Below, piece after piece: positions 1-6,856 of a DNA stretch of 10,938 bases (within the stretch, counting starts at the first letter, position 1; each line of letters begins with the position of its first letter). The notes under the pieces were generated by a model. That model ran no database searches and was not told where the DNA came from. It saw only the letters and a list, made by a program, of their open reading frames with translations. The position numbers were made by a program, and so were the translations under genes. Origin of the DNA: Nitrospira sp. ST-bin4 (lineage in GTDB: Bacteria; Nitrospirota; Nitrospiria; Nitrospirales; Nitrospiraceae); assembly GCA_002083565.1 (NCBI GenBank), contig MSXM01000079.1, forward strand, positions 49,001 to 59,938, read 5' to 3'.

Positions 1-546
1 CGGCCGGCGGGCTTGGTCGATGCGGGCCAGCAACGAGCGCGATTGCGGTCCTTTGGCTGCCAACCGTACTGTCCGAGTGGCCGGCGTCCGGTGGGTCAAC
101 CGCACTTCCAATCGGTCTTCGGGAAGCAGGGCGAGAAACCGGTCGGCCCACTCGATGGCCACAACCGTTCGGTCGGTGAAATAGTCGGAAAGTCCGATCG
201 ATTCGATGTCTGCGTCGGTGCGCAGCCGGTACAGATCGATGTGAATCAGGGGAAGACGGGCTCGGTATTCGTGCACCAATACGAAGGTGGGGCTGCTGAC
301 AGAATCGGGCGGCACGCCGAGACCGGCTGCGATGCCCCGGACCATGGCGGTTTTGCCGGCGCCTAATGCGCCGATCAATGCCAGCACGTCCCCTCCTGTC
401 AGGGCGCAGCCGATGGCACGGCCAAGCGACTCAGTTGCAGCGAGGGATGTGAGCACCAGATCCGGCGAAGCCGCATCGGCTTTCCGCCTCGCCCCCGGTG
501 CTTGATCGCTTCTTCTCGCGCGGGATCTCGCTCGGCTAGGTTTCAT
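1..546 (-). CDS. tsaE: tRNA t6A biosynthesis ATPase TsaE (3' end cut by window edge)
   Basis: TsaE is the small P-loop ATPase that works with TsaB and TsaD to place threonylcarbamoyl on A37 of ANN-decoding tRNAs in the cytoplasm. The frame is open from an ATG at 546 to base 1 (182 codons, stop not reached). Visible motifs: Walker A GALGAGKT (residues 59-66), V-SSPTF switch region (83-88), DLYRL with the Mg/ATP-site Asp (D104) and IEWADR with the conserved E132-W133. Spacing between K65, D104 and E132 equals that of K41, D80 and E108 in E. coli TsaE, as I recall it. The chosen ATG overlaps the end of nnr by 11 bases and adds a basic, low-complexity stretch of about 24-30 residues that E. coli TsaE lacks. 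A GTG at 456 would remove it, but neither start has a clear ribosome binding site. Pairing nnr with tsaE is a widespread bacterial arrangement. The family is secure; the start is not. Confidence 0.93.
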   Translation of the reverse strand, partial: MKPSRARSRARRSDQAPGARRKADAASPDLVLTSLAATESLGRAIGCALTGGDVLALIGALGAGKTAMVRGIAAGLGVPPDSVSSPTFVLVHEYRARLPLIHIDLYRLRTDADIESIGLSDYFTDRTVVAIEWADRFLALLPEDRLEVRLTHRTPATRTVRLAAKGPQSRSLLARIDQARRP

Positions 547-2092
547 GGGCGATCTTGACGGCAAAGGGTATCTGCTCAATCAGGTCTCCTGCGATCAGCC
601 CCGCCTGTCCCTTCTCAGCTGCGGCTAGATCTCCGGCACAACCATGCAGGTAGGTCGCCACGCTGGCGGCTTCCCATGACGATAGGCCCTGGGCCAACAG
701 CCCTACGATCATGCCGGTTAAGACGTCGCCCGTTCCCGCCGTTGCCATTCCGGGATTTCCGGTCGGACAAATGGCAGCAGTTCCGTCCGGTCTTGCGACT
801 ACGGTTCGGGCGCCTTTCAGGACAACGAATACTCCCCGTTCTCGCGCAAACCTGGCGGCAGTATTGATTCGATCGGCATTGACACTCTGTGGCGTCGCGT
901 CGGTTTCCAGCCGGGCCATCTCTCCAGGGTGGGGCGTGAGGATCGGAGGCGTCTTGCATGCGGTGAGCATCGATGCGCGGCCGGCCAGCGCATTCAGCGC
1001 ATCGGCATCGAGCACAGCAGGCCGATCAAGTTGCTTAGTCAGCGCTTGCACCAATTCGACTGTTTCCGGATGAGTCGATAACCCAGGGCCGATCGCAATC
1101 GCAGTTCTGGCGGCAATAAAAGCGGTGAGCCGGTCGAGCGCCGTACGCGCGAAGGTTCGCGATTTGGTCTCCGGCATCGGGATGGTCATGGCCTCCAGCA
1201 GCTTTGCCTCCAACACGTCGTTGACGCTGGAAGGGACCGCGACGGTAACCAGCCCGGCCCCGATTCGAAGGGCCGCTCGCGCAGCCATGGCCGCCGCGCC
1301 GGTCTTGCCGACAGAGCCTGCAATGATTCCGGCATGGCCGAACGTGCCCTTGTGGCTGGATGGTCTGCGTGTCGGTAAGGAGGCTCGTACAAAGGCGGGA
1401 GTCATCAACATTATTCGGCTTGTGACGGCATCGATGTAGGCTGAGGGAATGCCGATATCGACGATTCTGATAGGCCCGGCCAGATCGACCCCATGATTCT
1501 GGTACAGCCCCAGTTTAGGAAGCCCGAACGTCACGGTGAGGGAAGCTTTGACGGCGCGGCCGAGTATGGCGCCAGTGTCGGCATGAAGACCGGATGGAAG
1601 ATCGACGGCTACGACCGGTCGTCCAGATTCATTGATGTTGTCGATCGCGTCGCCATAGCGTCCTATGACATCGGAGGACAGGCCGGTTCCGAGCAGTGCA
1701 TCAATGAGAATGTCGCTCTCCCGGAGAAGCGGGAGCGTTTGGCTCGCTGAGCGATAGGGCTGCACGGCCGACTTGCCGGCCGCGCGGACGAATTGCCGAT
1801 ACATCGTCGCGGCGTCGCGGCTCAATTCGGCGATGGGCGTCATGGTAAGGATTCGAACGTGGGCCTGACGACGGCGAAGCAGCCGGGCCACGACAAATCC
1901 ATCGCCGCCGTTATTGCCTTTTCCGCAGAGGATGGTGATGCGCTTCCCACGCGCGGAACCAAACACGTGCTCGAGGTTGGTCACGAGGCCAGAGCCTGCG
2001 CGTTCCATCAATACAGTTCCAGGGACACGGGCTTCGCCGATCGTCCGGCGATCGAGTTCCTGCATCTGCGCGCCGGTGACGATCTTTGTCAT
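536..2092 (-). CDS. nnr: Bifunctional NAD(P)H-hydrate repair enzyme Nnr (NAD(P)HX epimerase + ADP-dependent dehydratase)
   Basis: The protein (518 residues) repairs hydrated NADH and NADPH: the N-terminal YjeF_N domain epimerises R- and S-NAD(P)HX, and the C-terminal ribokinase-like domain dehydrates S-NAD(P)HX using ADP. The epimerase half (about 1-225) shows GKGNNGGDGFVVARLL (57-72), DALLGTGL (131-138) and VDLPSGLHADTG (163-174). The dehydratase half (about 235-515) shows HKGTFGHAGIIAGS (247-260), IGPGLS (334-339), LTPHPGEM (385-392), VLKGART (424-430) and AGTGDVLTGM (452-461), whose Asp456 is the catalytic residue by family knowledge. Length and domain order match the E. coli-type fusion. 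The ATG is preceded by AGGA five bases upstream (2098-2101), which supports this start. It follows pdxJ after 162 bases and overlaps tsaE downstream. In many bacteria acpS sits between pdxJ and nnr; here it does not. The gene is often labelled nnrD or yjeF. Confidence 0.97.
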   Translation of the reverse strand: MTKIVTGAQMQELDRRTIGEARVPGTVLMERAGSGLVTNLEHVFGSARGKRITILCGKGNNGGDGFVVARLLRRRQAHVRILTMTPIAELSRDAATMYRQFVRAAGKSAVQPYRSASQTLPLLRESDILIDALLGTGLSSDVIGRYGDAIDNINESGRPVVAVDLPSGLHADTGAILGRAVKASLTVTFGLPKLGLYQNHGVDLAGPIRIVDIGIPSAYIDAVTSRIMLMTPAFVRASLPTRRPSSHKGTFGHAGIIAGSVGKTGAAAMAARAALRIGAGLVTVAVPSSVNDVLEAKLLEAMTIPMPETKSRTFARTALDRLTAFIAARTAIAIGPGLSTHPETVELVQALTKQLDRPAVLDADALNALAGRASMLTACKTPPILTPHPGEMARLETDATPQSVNADRINTAARFARERGVFVVLKGARTVVARPDGTAAICPTGNPGMATAGTGDVLTGMIVGLLAQGLSSWEAASVATYLHGCAGDLAAAEKGQAGLIAGDLIEQIPFAVKIAHET

Positions 2093-2193
2093 TGTGGTCC
2101 TGTGGCGAGCGTAGAATAGCGAAGAAGGTCGGTGCAGCCGCTTGCCTGTGTTCGCATCGCTTCGCCGCCGCGACGGAAGTCGAAGAAAGTCAT
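2089..2193 (-). CDS. Doubtful 34-codon ORF upstream of nnr
   Basis: An ATG at 2193 opens a 34-residue frame that ends in a TGA overlapping the nnr start codon (ATGA arrangement), as in translationally coupled genes. AGGG lies six bases upstream of its start. The peptide begins MTFFDFRRGGEAM and ends LATGPQ. I recognise no family, it has no evident membrane segment, and the frame stays open upstream into pdxJ, so openness alone means little in this GC-rich DNA. It could be a leader or coupling ORF, or plain spacer between pdxJ and nnr. It is listed because of the overlap geometry, not because of homology. Confidence 0.2.
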   Translation of the reverse strand: MTFFDFRRGGEAMRTQASGCTDLLRYSTLATGPQ

Positions 2194-2254
2194 GGCATAG
2201 CCCTCACGCGCGTGATGACCTGGCGGCGCCGCAGGCAGATCGATGGCATGGTGG

Positions 2255-2968
2255 TCAACCGAGCAAGGCCTTCATTTCCTTCACGGCCTGTTCGAGGCCA
2301 ACGAGGACGGCCCGCGCGATAATGCTGTGCCCGATATTGTATTCGACGATTTCCGGAATGTGGGTCAAGCGCTTGACGTTGCGATAATTCAATCCGTGCC
2401 CGGCGTTGACGCCGATGCCCAGCTTGTATGCCAGTTTTGCCGATTGGGTGATGGCCTCGAATTCTGCGTCGGCTTCCTTGGAACGGGTGGCGTTCGCATA
2501 GCGGCCGGTATGCAGCTCTACGAAATCCGCCGACACTTTATGTGCGGCCCTGATCTGATTGAGGTCGGGTTCAACGAAGACGCTCACCGGGATACCGCCA
2601 TCATGCAGGAGCGTGATGATTTTCTGGATCTGCTCGCGCTGTCCCGCCACGTCCAATCCACCCTCGGTGGTGAGTTCCTGCCGTTTTTCCGGGACAAGAG
2701 TAACCAGATCCGGTTTGACGGTGAGTGCGATCTTGGCCATCGCATCGTCCGCCGCCATTTCCAGATCGAGCTTCGTGCGGATGATGTCGCGCAAGAGCTG
2801 AAGGTCCCGGTCTTGAATGTGCCGGCGATCTTCGCGCAGATGGACAACCAGTCCGTCTGCTCCCGCAAGTTCGGCAAGAACGGCGGCAGCCAACGGATCG
2901 GGGTCGTTCCCTCCTCGCGCCTGCCGCAATGTTGCGACATGATCGATATTGACGCCCAGCCGGGCCAC
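2255..2968 (-). CDS. pdxJ: Pyridoxine 5'-phosphate synthase PdxJ
   Basis: PdxJ condenses 1-deoxy-D-xylulose 5-phosphate with 3-amino-2-oxopropyl phosphate to give pyridoxine 5'-phosphate, the last ring-closing step of the DXP-dependent vitamin B6 route; it is a cytoplasmic TIM barrel. The 237-residue protein matches the family along its length: GVNIDHVATLRQARG (5-19), VVHLREDRRHI (41-51), LVPEKRQELTTEGGLDVAGQR (91-111), ELHTGRYA (151-158), VNAGHGLNYRNV (187-198) and NIGHSIIARAV (211-221). Residues corresponding to the E. coli active site are present: H43, E70 and H191. The start is a GTG with GGAGGAG just upstream (2971-2977), slightly close but strong. Starting there gives an N-terminus equal to that of known PdxJ proteins. 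It is the first gene of the leftward set, divergent from alaC. PLP made through this pathway is the cofactor of the neighbouring AlaC and ThrC, although that link is only by context. Confidence 0.98.
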   Translation of the reverse strand: MARLGVNIDHVATLRQARGGNDPDPLAAAVLAELAGADGLVVHLREDRRHIQDRDLQLLRDIIRTKLDLEMAADDAMAKIALTVKPDLVTLVPEKRQELTTEGGLDVAGQREQIQKIITLLHDGGIPVSVFVEPDLNQIRAAHKVSADFVELHTGRYANATRSKEADAEFEAITQSAKLAYKLGIGVNAGHGLNYRNVKRLTHIPEIVEYNIGHSIIARAVLVGLEQAVKEMKALLG

Positions 2969-3023
2969 GGCTCCTCCGTCCGGTCTGTGAAGTGCAAGGC
3001 AAAATACGACAACGATGAGGTAA

Positions 3024-3041
3024 TACTAATCGGTATTAGTA
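3024..3041. repeat. Perfect 7+7 inverted repeat, possible operator
   Basis: TACTAAT and ATTAGTA form exact inverted arms around a 4-base centre (CGGT), 56 bases upstream of the pdxJ start. It is AT-rich in a GC-rich setting and not followed by a T run on either strand, so it looks more like a protein-binding site or -10 region than a terminator. On the minus strand it includes TAGTAT, a weak -10 candidate for pdxJ. No regulator is identified. Confidence 0.4.
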
Positions 3042-3152
3042 GCAGAAAGAAGAGAGAGGGAGCAAGAACAGACTCGTTCACATTGAACCCAAACCGGACG
3101 GCCAGGGTTGGGGGGGCGATGAATTCGGAACCCCACAGAATCACGGGGTAAA

Positions 3153-3181
3153 TTGACTCGAGTGGGGCCCTCCATTAGAAT
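3153..3181 (+). promoter_or_regulatory. Sigma70-type promoter of the alaC-hom-thrC-apgM-lysC operon
   Basis: TTGACT (3153-3158, five of six consensus bases) is followed by a 17-base spacer and TAGAAT (3176-3181, five of six). Transcription would begin near 3188, giving a leader of about 70 bases before the alaC ATG. No leader peptide rich in Thr, Ile or Lys codons and no strong attenuator hairpin is visible in that leader. Confidence 0.7.
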
Positions 3182-3249
3182 AGGCCTTTCTCAGCGGCTC
3201 TCTCGTGAAGTGACCAAGAGGAAACGTTGAGCATCACCGAGAACGTCAG

Positions 3250-3256
3250 AGGAGGG
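3250..3256 (+). promoter_or_regulatory. Strong ribosome binding site of alaC
   Basis: AGGAGGG ends two bases before the ATG at 3259. The match to the anti-Shine-Dalgarno sequence is strong, and it fixes this ATG as the start even though the spacing is short. Confidence 0.75.
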
Positions 3257-3258
3257 TC

Positions 3259-4455
3259 ATGGGGCTAGGCGACGGGTTTTATCGAATCAAACGACTCCCT
3301 CCGTATGTCTTTGCGCAAGTGCAATCGCTCAAGCTTGAAGCTCGGCAGCGCGGCGACGATATCATCGATTTCGGCATGGGGAATCCAGACCAGCCGACAC
3401 CGCCGCACATCGTCGAGAAGATGATCGAGGCAACCCGGAAGAGCAAGAACCATCGGTATTCGGCTTCACGTGGAATCACGAAGCTGCGGCACGCGATCTG
3501 CGGGTGGTACAAGCGAAATTACAATGTGGATCTGGACCCTGAGACGGAAGCCATCGTCACCATCGGGTCCAAGGAGGGACTGGCCCATCTGGCGTTGGCC
3601 ACAATCGGCCCCGGTGACGTGGTGTTGACTCCGACGCCGACCTATCCGATCCACATGTATAGTTTCATCATCGCGGGCGGCGAAGTCCGTGGGATTGAAC
3701 TGCGCCAGGACAGTGATTTTTTTGAAGACCTGACGCGCGTCTATCGCCAGACATTTCCGCGCCCGAAAATCCTCGTTATCAATTTTCCGCACAATCCGAC
3801 TACTGCCGTTGTGGACCTCGAGTTTTTCAAAAAGATCGTAGCCTTCGCCAAGGAGCACAACGTCATCGTTATCCACGATTTGGCGTATGCCGATCTGGTG
3901 TTCGACGGCTACAAAGCGCCGAGTTTTCTTCAAGTGCCCGGTGCGAAGGACATTGGAGTGGAGTTCTATACCCTCTCCAAAGCGTACAACATGCCCGGCT
4001 GGCGGGTGGGATTCTGTGTGGGCAATCGCGAGGTCGTGGGCGCGCTGGCAAAGATCAAGAGCTATTTGGACTATGGTATTTTTCAGCCCATTCAAATCGC
4101 CAGCGTGATCGCGCTGAACGGGCCACAGGAGTGCGTCAAGGAGACGGTCTTGCGCTATCAAAAACGGCGTGACGTGCTCGTCGGCGGACTGAATCGTATC
4201 GGCTGGCAGGTGGCGAAACCGAAGGCCACGATGTTCGTGTGGGCGCACATTCCCCTTTCCTATCGCCATATGGGGTCCCTTGAGTTTTCAAAACTCCTGC
4301 TCAAGGAAGCAAAAGTTGCGGTCTCTCCCGGGATCGGGTTCGGGGAGGGCGGTGATGAGTATGTGCGGTTCGGATTGGTGGAAAATGAGCATCGCACACG
4401 CCAAGCAGTGCGGGGGATCCGCAAAGCGCTCAAACTCGACGGAGCGGAAGAATGA
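3259..4455 (+). CDS. alaC: PLP-dependent aminotransferase, AlaC-like (glutamate-pyruvate / aspartate class I)
   Basis: This 398-residue fold-type I class I/II aminotransferase most resembles E. coli AlaC (YfdZ), the glutamate-pyruvate transaminase, with near-identical blocks: RLPPYVF (12-18), DIIDFGMGNPD (34-44), YSASRGI (67-73), AIVTIGSKEGLAHL (98-111), HDLAYADLVFDG (206-217) and SKAYNMPGWRVGF (240-252). K241 is the PLP lysine, D207 and N179 hold the cofactor ring, and R370 binds the substrate carboxylate. It is the first gene of the rightward operon and overlaps hom by four bases (ATGA), indicating translational coupling. Because it sits with aspartate-family genes, relatives are often annotated as aspartate or LL-diaminopimelate aminotransferase. 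An aspartate-forming role would feed LysC next door; an alanine-pyruvate role would connect to the pyruvate used by CimA. Substrate is not settled by sequence alone. Confidence 0.9.
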   Translation: MGLGDGFYRIKRLPPYVFAQVQSLKLEARQRGDDIIDFGMGNPDQPTPPHIVEKMIEATRKSKNHRYSASRGITKLRHAICGWYKRNYNVDLDPETEAIVTIGSKEGLAHLALATIGPGDVVLTPTPTYPIHMYSFIIAGGEVRGIELRQDSDFFEDLTRVYRQTFPRPKILVINFPHNPTTAVVDLEFFKKIVAFAKEHNVIVIHDLAYADLVFDGYKAPSFLQVPGAKDIGVEFYTLSKAYNMPGWRVGFCVGNREVVGALAKIKSYLDYGIFQPIQIASVIALNGPQECVKETVLRYQKRRDVLVGGLNRIGWQVAKPKATMFVWAHIPLSYRHMGSLEFSKLLLKEAKVAVSPGIGFGEGGDEYVRFGLVENEHRTRQAVRGIRKALKLDGAEE

Positions 4456-5765
4456 TGACTCGCATCGGGGTCGGCATCATAGGATTCGGCACGGTGGGCA
4501 CCGGCGTTGCGAAGGTTCTGCTCGACAATGCGGCGCTCATTCGGCGCCGGGTCGGCGTGCCGGTCGAGTTGGTCCGCATTGCCGATTTGGATATCACGCG
4601 GGATCGCGGAATCCTGCTGCCATCGGGGATCTTGACGACCGATGCGAAGCAGGTGATTCACGATCCTGCCGTTGACATCGTCATTGAATTGATCGGCGGA
4701 TACGACACCGCCAAGCGCGTCATTCTGGAGGCGATGGCTGCGGGTAAACAGGTGGTCACGGCGAACAAGGCGCTTCTGGCCCTCCACGGAGAAGAAATTT
4801 TTGAGGCCGCGTCGCGCCAGGGCGTGGATGTGGGATTCGAAGCCAGCGTGGGCGGCGGGATTCCCGTCGTTCGGGCGCTGATGGAAGGCCTTGCAGGCAA
4901 TAGGATCGAATCCATCTATGGCATCATCAACGGGACATCGAATTACATTTTATCGAGGATGACCCGCGAGGGAGAAAGTTTCGACTCGGTACTCAAGGAT
5001 GCACAGCAAGCCGGATATGCTGAAGCGGACCCGACGTTCGACGTGGCGGGGATCGATTCGGCGCACAAACTGGCCATTCTCGTGAGTCTGGCCCACGGCA
5101 CGCCGGTCAATTGCAAGGAAATCTATACCGAAGGGATCACGCACATCACGCCGACCGATATCGCGTATGCCAAGGAATTTGGTTTTACGATCAAGCTCCT
5201 GGGTATTGCGAAGCTCGCTGACGGTGAAGTGGATGCCCGTGTGCACCCCACGATGGTGCCGTCTGTGTCTCCCATCGCGCAGGTCGACGATGTCTACAAC
5301 GCCATTCAATTGGTCGGTGACGCAGTCGGTGACGTCGTGTTATACGGCCGAGGGGCCGGATCGATGCCGACCGGGAGCGCCGTGGTAAGCGACGTGATTG
5401 CCATCGGCCGCAATCTGCTCAAGGGCGCGGTCGGCCGTGTGCCGGTTGCATCGTTTCGCCAGGATCAGCGCCGGGCGTTGCGTATGAAACCGATAGAAGA
5501 AATCAGTTCGCTCTACTATCTGCGATTCATGGTCGTCGATCGCCCCGGCGTCTTGGCGCAGATTGCCGGTGAACTGGGCCGTTGCGGCATCAGTATTTCG
5601 TCGATGTTGCAGCAGGGACGTCGGGAAGGGCAAACGGTGCCGGTGGTGATCAAGACGCACATGGCCCAGGAGCGCGATGTGCAAACGGCGCTTCGTGACA
5701 TCAACCGCAAAGCCTTCGTGTCTGAACCCGCGACGCTCATTCGGGTGGAAGGCCGAGACGAGTGA
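4452..5765 (+). CDS. hom: Homoserine dehydrogenase with C-terminal ACT domain
   Basis: Hom reduces L-aspartate 4-semialdehyde to L-homoserine with NAD(P)H, the branch point towards threonine and methionine. The 437-residue protein has a Rossmann nucleotide-binding start (GIIGFGTVGTGVAKVL, 8-23), the NKALLA segment with catalytic K106 (105-110), GGGIPVVRAL (134-143), GIINGTSNYILSRM (157-170) and the signature around 185-210, where E191, D202 and K206 correspond to the substrate and catalytic residues of yeast homoserine dehydrogenase. Residues 355-437 form an ACT domain (RFMVVDRPGVLAQIAGELG), consistent with feedback control by threonine. The start lies in ATGATGA: the first ATG overlaps the alaC stop, and the second ATG, three bases on, is equally possible. 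thrC follows after 16 bases. Confidence 0.97.
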   Translation: MMTRIGVGIIGFGTVGTGVAKVLLDNAALIRRRVGVPVELVRIADLDITRDRGILLPSGILTTDAKQVIHDPAVDIVIELIGGYDTAKRVILEAMAAGKQVVTANKALLALHGEEIFEAASRQGVDVGFEASVGGGIPVVRALMEGLAGNRIESIYGIINGTSNYILSRMTREGESFDSVLKDAQQAGYAEADPTFDVAGIDSAHKLAILVSLAHGTPVNCKEIYTEGITHITPTDIAYAKEFGFTIKLLGIAKLADGEVDARVHPTMVPSVSPIAQVDDVYNAIQLVGDAVGDVVLYGRGAGSMPTGSAVVSDVIAIGRNLLKGAVGRVPVASFRQDQRRALRMKPIEEISSLYYLRFMVVDRPGVLAQIAGELGRCGISISSMLQQGRREGQTVPVVIKTHMAQERDVQTALRDINRKAFVSEPATLIRVEGRDE

Positions 5766-5781
5766 ATGGACGAGTGATCGG

Positions 5782-6840
5782 ATGAATCGCTGGCGCGGCA
5801 TCATCGAGGAATATCGCAAGTTTCTTCCCGTCTCGGAGAAGACGCCGGTCATCAGCTTGGCGGAAGGCAATACGCCGCTCATTCGTGCGGCGCGACTGGC
5901 TAAGGCGATTGCGCCCGGAGTCGACCTGCATCTCAAATTCGAGGGCATGAATCCAACCGGCTCGTTTAAAGACCGCGGCATGACGATGGCAATCTCGAAG
6001 GCGGTCGAACAAGGCGCGCGGGCCGTGATGTGCGCCTCGACCGGCAACACATCCGCTGCCGCCGCCGCCTACGGCGCTCGCGCGGGGTTGGCCGTCTATG
6101 TGCTGATTCCCGCCGGAAAAATTGCGATGGGAAAACTTTCCCAAGCGATGATGCATCAAGCCACGGTGATTCAAATCGAAGGAAACTTTGATCAGGCGCT
6201 TACGCTCGTCAAGGATCTTTCGGCCGCCCATCATATCGAGCTGGTGAATTCCCTGAATCCATTCCGGATCGAAGGCCAGAAAACGGCCGCGTTCGAGGTG
6301 TGCGATCAACTCGGCGACGCGCCGACGTTCCATGTGCTGCCGGTCGGCAATGCGGGGAACATTACGGCCTATTGGAGAGGGTATCAAGAATATCGCGCGG
6401 CGAGTCAAACGACGAAACGTCCGCGCATGATGGGATTTCAGGCTTCCGGAGCGGCTCCGATTGTGCTGGGAAAGATCGTGGAGGAGCCACAGACGGTTGC
6501 GACGGCGATTCGCATCGGAAACCCGGCCAGCTGGTCGGCGGCGCTGAGGGCAGTCGAGGAATCCTCCGGCGCGATTGATATGGTGACCGATGAAGAAATC
6601 CTCCAGGCCTATGCGGCAGTAGCGGCCACAGAGGGGGTCTTTTGCGAGCCGGCTTCCGCTGCCTCAGTCGCAGGGGTGGCCAAATTACATCGGGCCGGGA
6701 TATTGCGAGAAGGCGATACGGTGGTATGCACCTTGACCGGGCATGGCTTGAAAGATGCCGATACTGCGATCAGCGTGTCGAAGCAACCGTTGACCGTGAA
6801 GGCGACACGTGAGGATGTCGCACGTCTCTTGCGGATGTGA
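5782..6840 (+). CDS. thrC: Threonine synthase
   Basis: ThrC converts O-phospho-L-homoserine and water to L-threonine and phosphate using PLP. From the ATG at 5782 the protein is 352 residues, the compact form common outside the enterobacteria. Motifs: LAEGNTPL (26-33), FEGMNPTGSFKDRGM (53-67) with PLP lysine K63, CASTGNTSAAAAAYGARAG (84-102), PVGNAGNITAYW (187-198), the glycine-rich loop that binds the PLP phosphate, and VVCTLTGHGLKD (314-325). The frame is open further upstream inside hom, but that would add unrelated residues; the ATG at 5782 gives the normal family N-terminus and lies 16 bases after hom, with only a weak GAG-type binding site. A separate phosphohomoserine-forming enzyme is required for this step, and no classical thrB is present in the window; the next gene is the candidate. 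Confidence 0.96.
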   Translation: MNRWRGIIEEYRKFLPVSEKTPVISLAEGNTPLIRAARLAKAIAPGVDLHLKFEGMNPTGSFKDRGMTMAISKAVEQGARAVMCASTGNTSAAAAAYGARAGLAVYVLIPAGKIAMGKLSQAMMHQATVIQIEGNFDQALTLVKDLSAAHHIELVNSLNPFRIEGQKTAAFEVCDQLGDAPTFHVLPVGNAGNITAYWRGYQEYRAASQTTKRPRMMGFQASGAAPIVLGKIVEEPQTVATAIRIGNPASWSAALRAVEESSGAIDMVTDEEILQAYAAVAATEGVFCEPASAASVAGVAKLHRAGILREGDTVVCTLTGHGLKDADTAISVSKQPLTVKATREDVARLLRM

Positions 6841-6856
6841 GCATGGTGCAGGTCTG

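Larger units (their letters stand above)
2969..3258. other. Divergent intergenic region between pdxJ and the alaC-led operon
   Basis: These 290 bases separate two outward-facing genes and must hold both promoters. Reading left to right: the pdxJ Shine-Dalgarno region, an 18-base palindrome (3024-3041), a purine-rich stretch (about 3041-3070), a run of seven G (3110-3116), the alaC promoter (3153-3181) and a leader of about 70 bases ending in a strong ribosome binding site. I found no convincing -35/-10 pair for pdxJ. The best -10-like string on the minus strand lies inside the palindrome, with a poor -35. No RNA gene, terminator or credible small ORF was seen. Confidence 0.85.

Noticed and set aside
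2153..2184. Small hairpins (CGAC-GGAA-GTCG) between pdxJ and nnr as a terminator
   Set aside because: The stem is only four base pairs and no T run follows on either strand.
2243..3151. 302-codon plus-strand frame opposite pdxJ
   Set aside because: It is antisense to a well-conserved PdxJ, shows no family motif, and long antisense frames are common in GC-rich coding DNA.
3182..3258. Attenuator or leader peptide ahead of alaC
   Set aside because: No ATG-initiated leader ORF, no run of regulatory amino-acid codons and no strong hairpin with a T tract; only 4-base complementarities such as CTCT/AGAG.
3466..4269. 267-codon minus-strand frame inside the aminotransferase gene
   Set aside because: It is the shadow of alaC, whose catalytic motifs lie on the plus strand; the antisense product resembles nothing recognisable.
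5677..5781. Longer thrC start inside hom
   Set aside because: It would add 35 residues overlapping the hom ACT domain; the ATG at 5782 gives the normal ThrC N-terminus.
6809..6856. Longer start for the PGM-like gene inside thrC
   Set aside because: It would add 16 Cys/His-containing residues before the conserved MKYVIVHAGG start, and it overlaps thrC.
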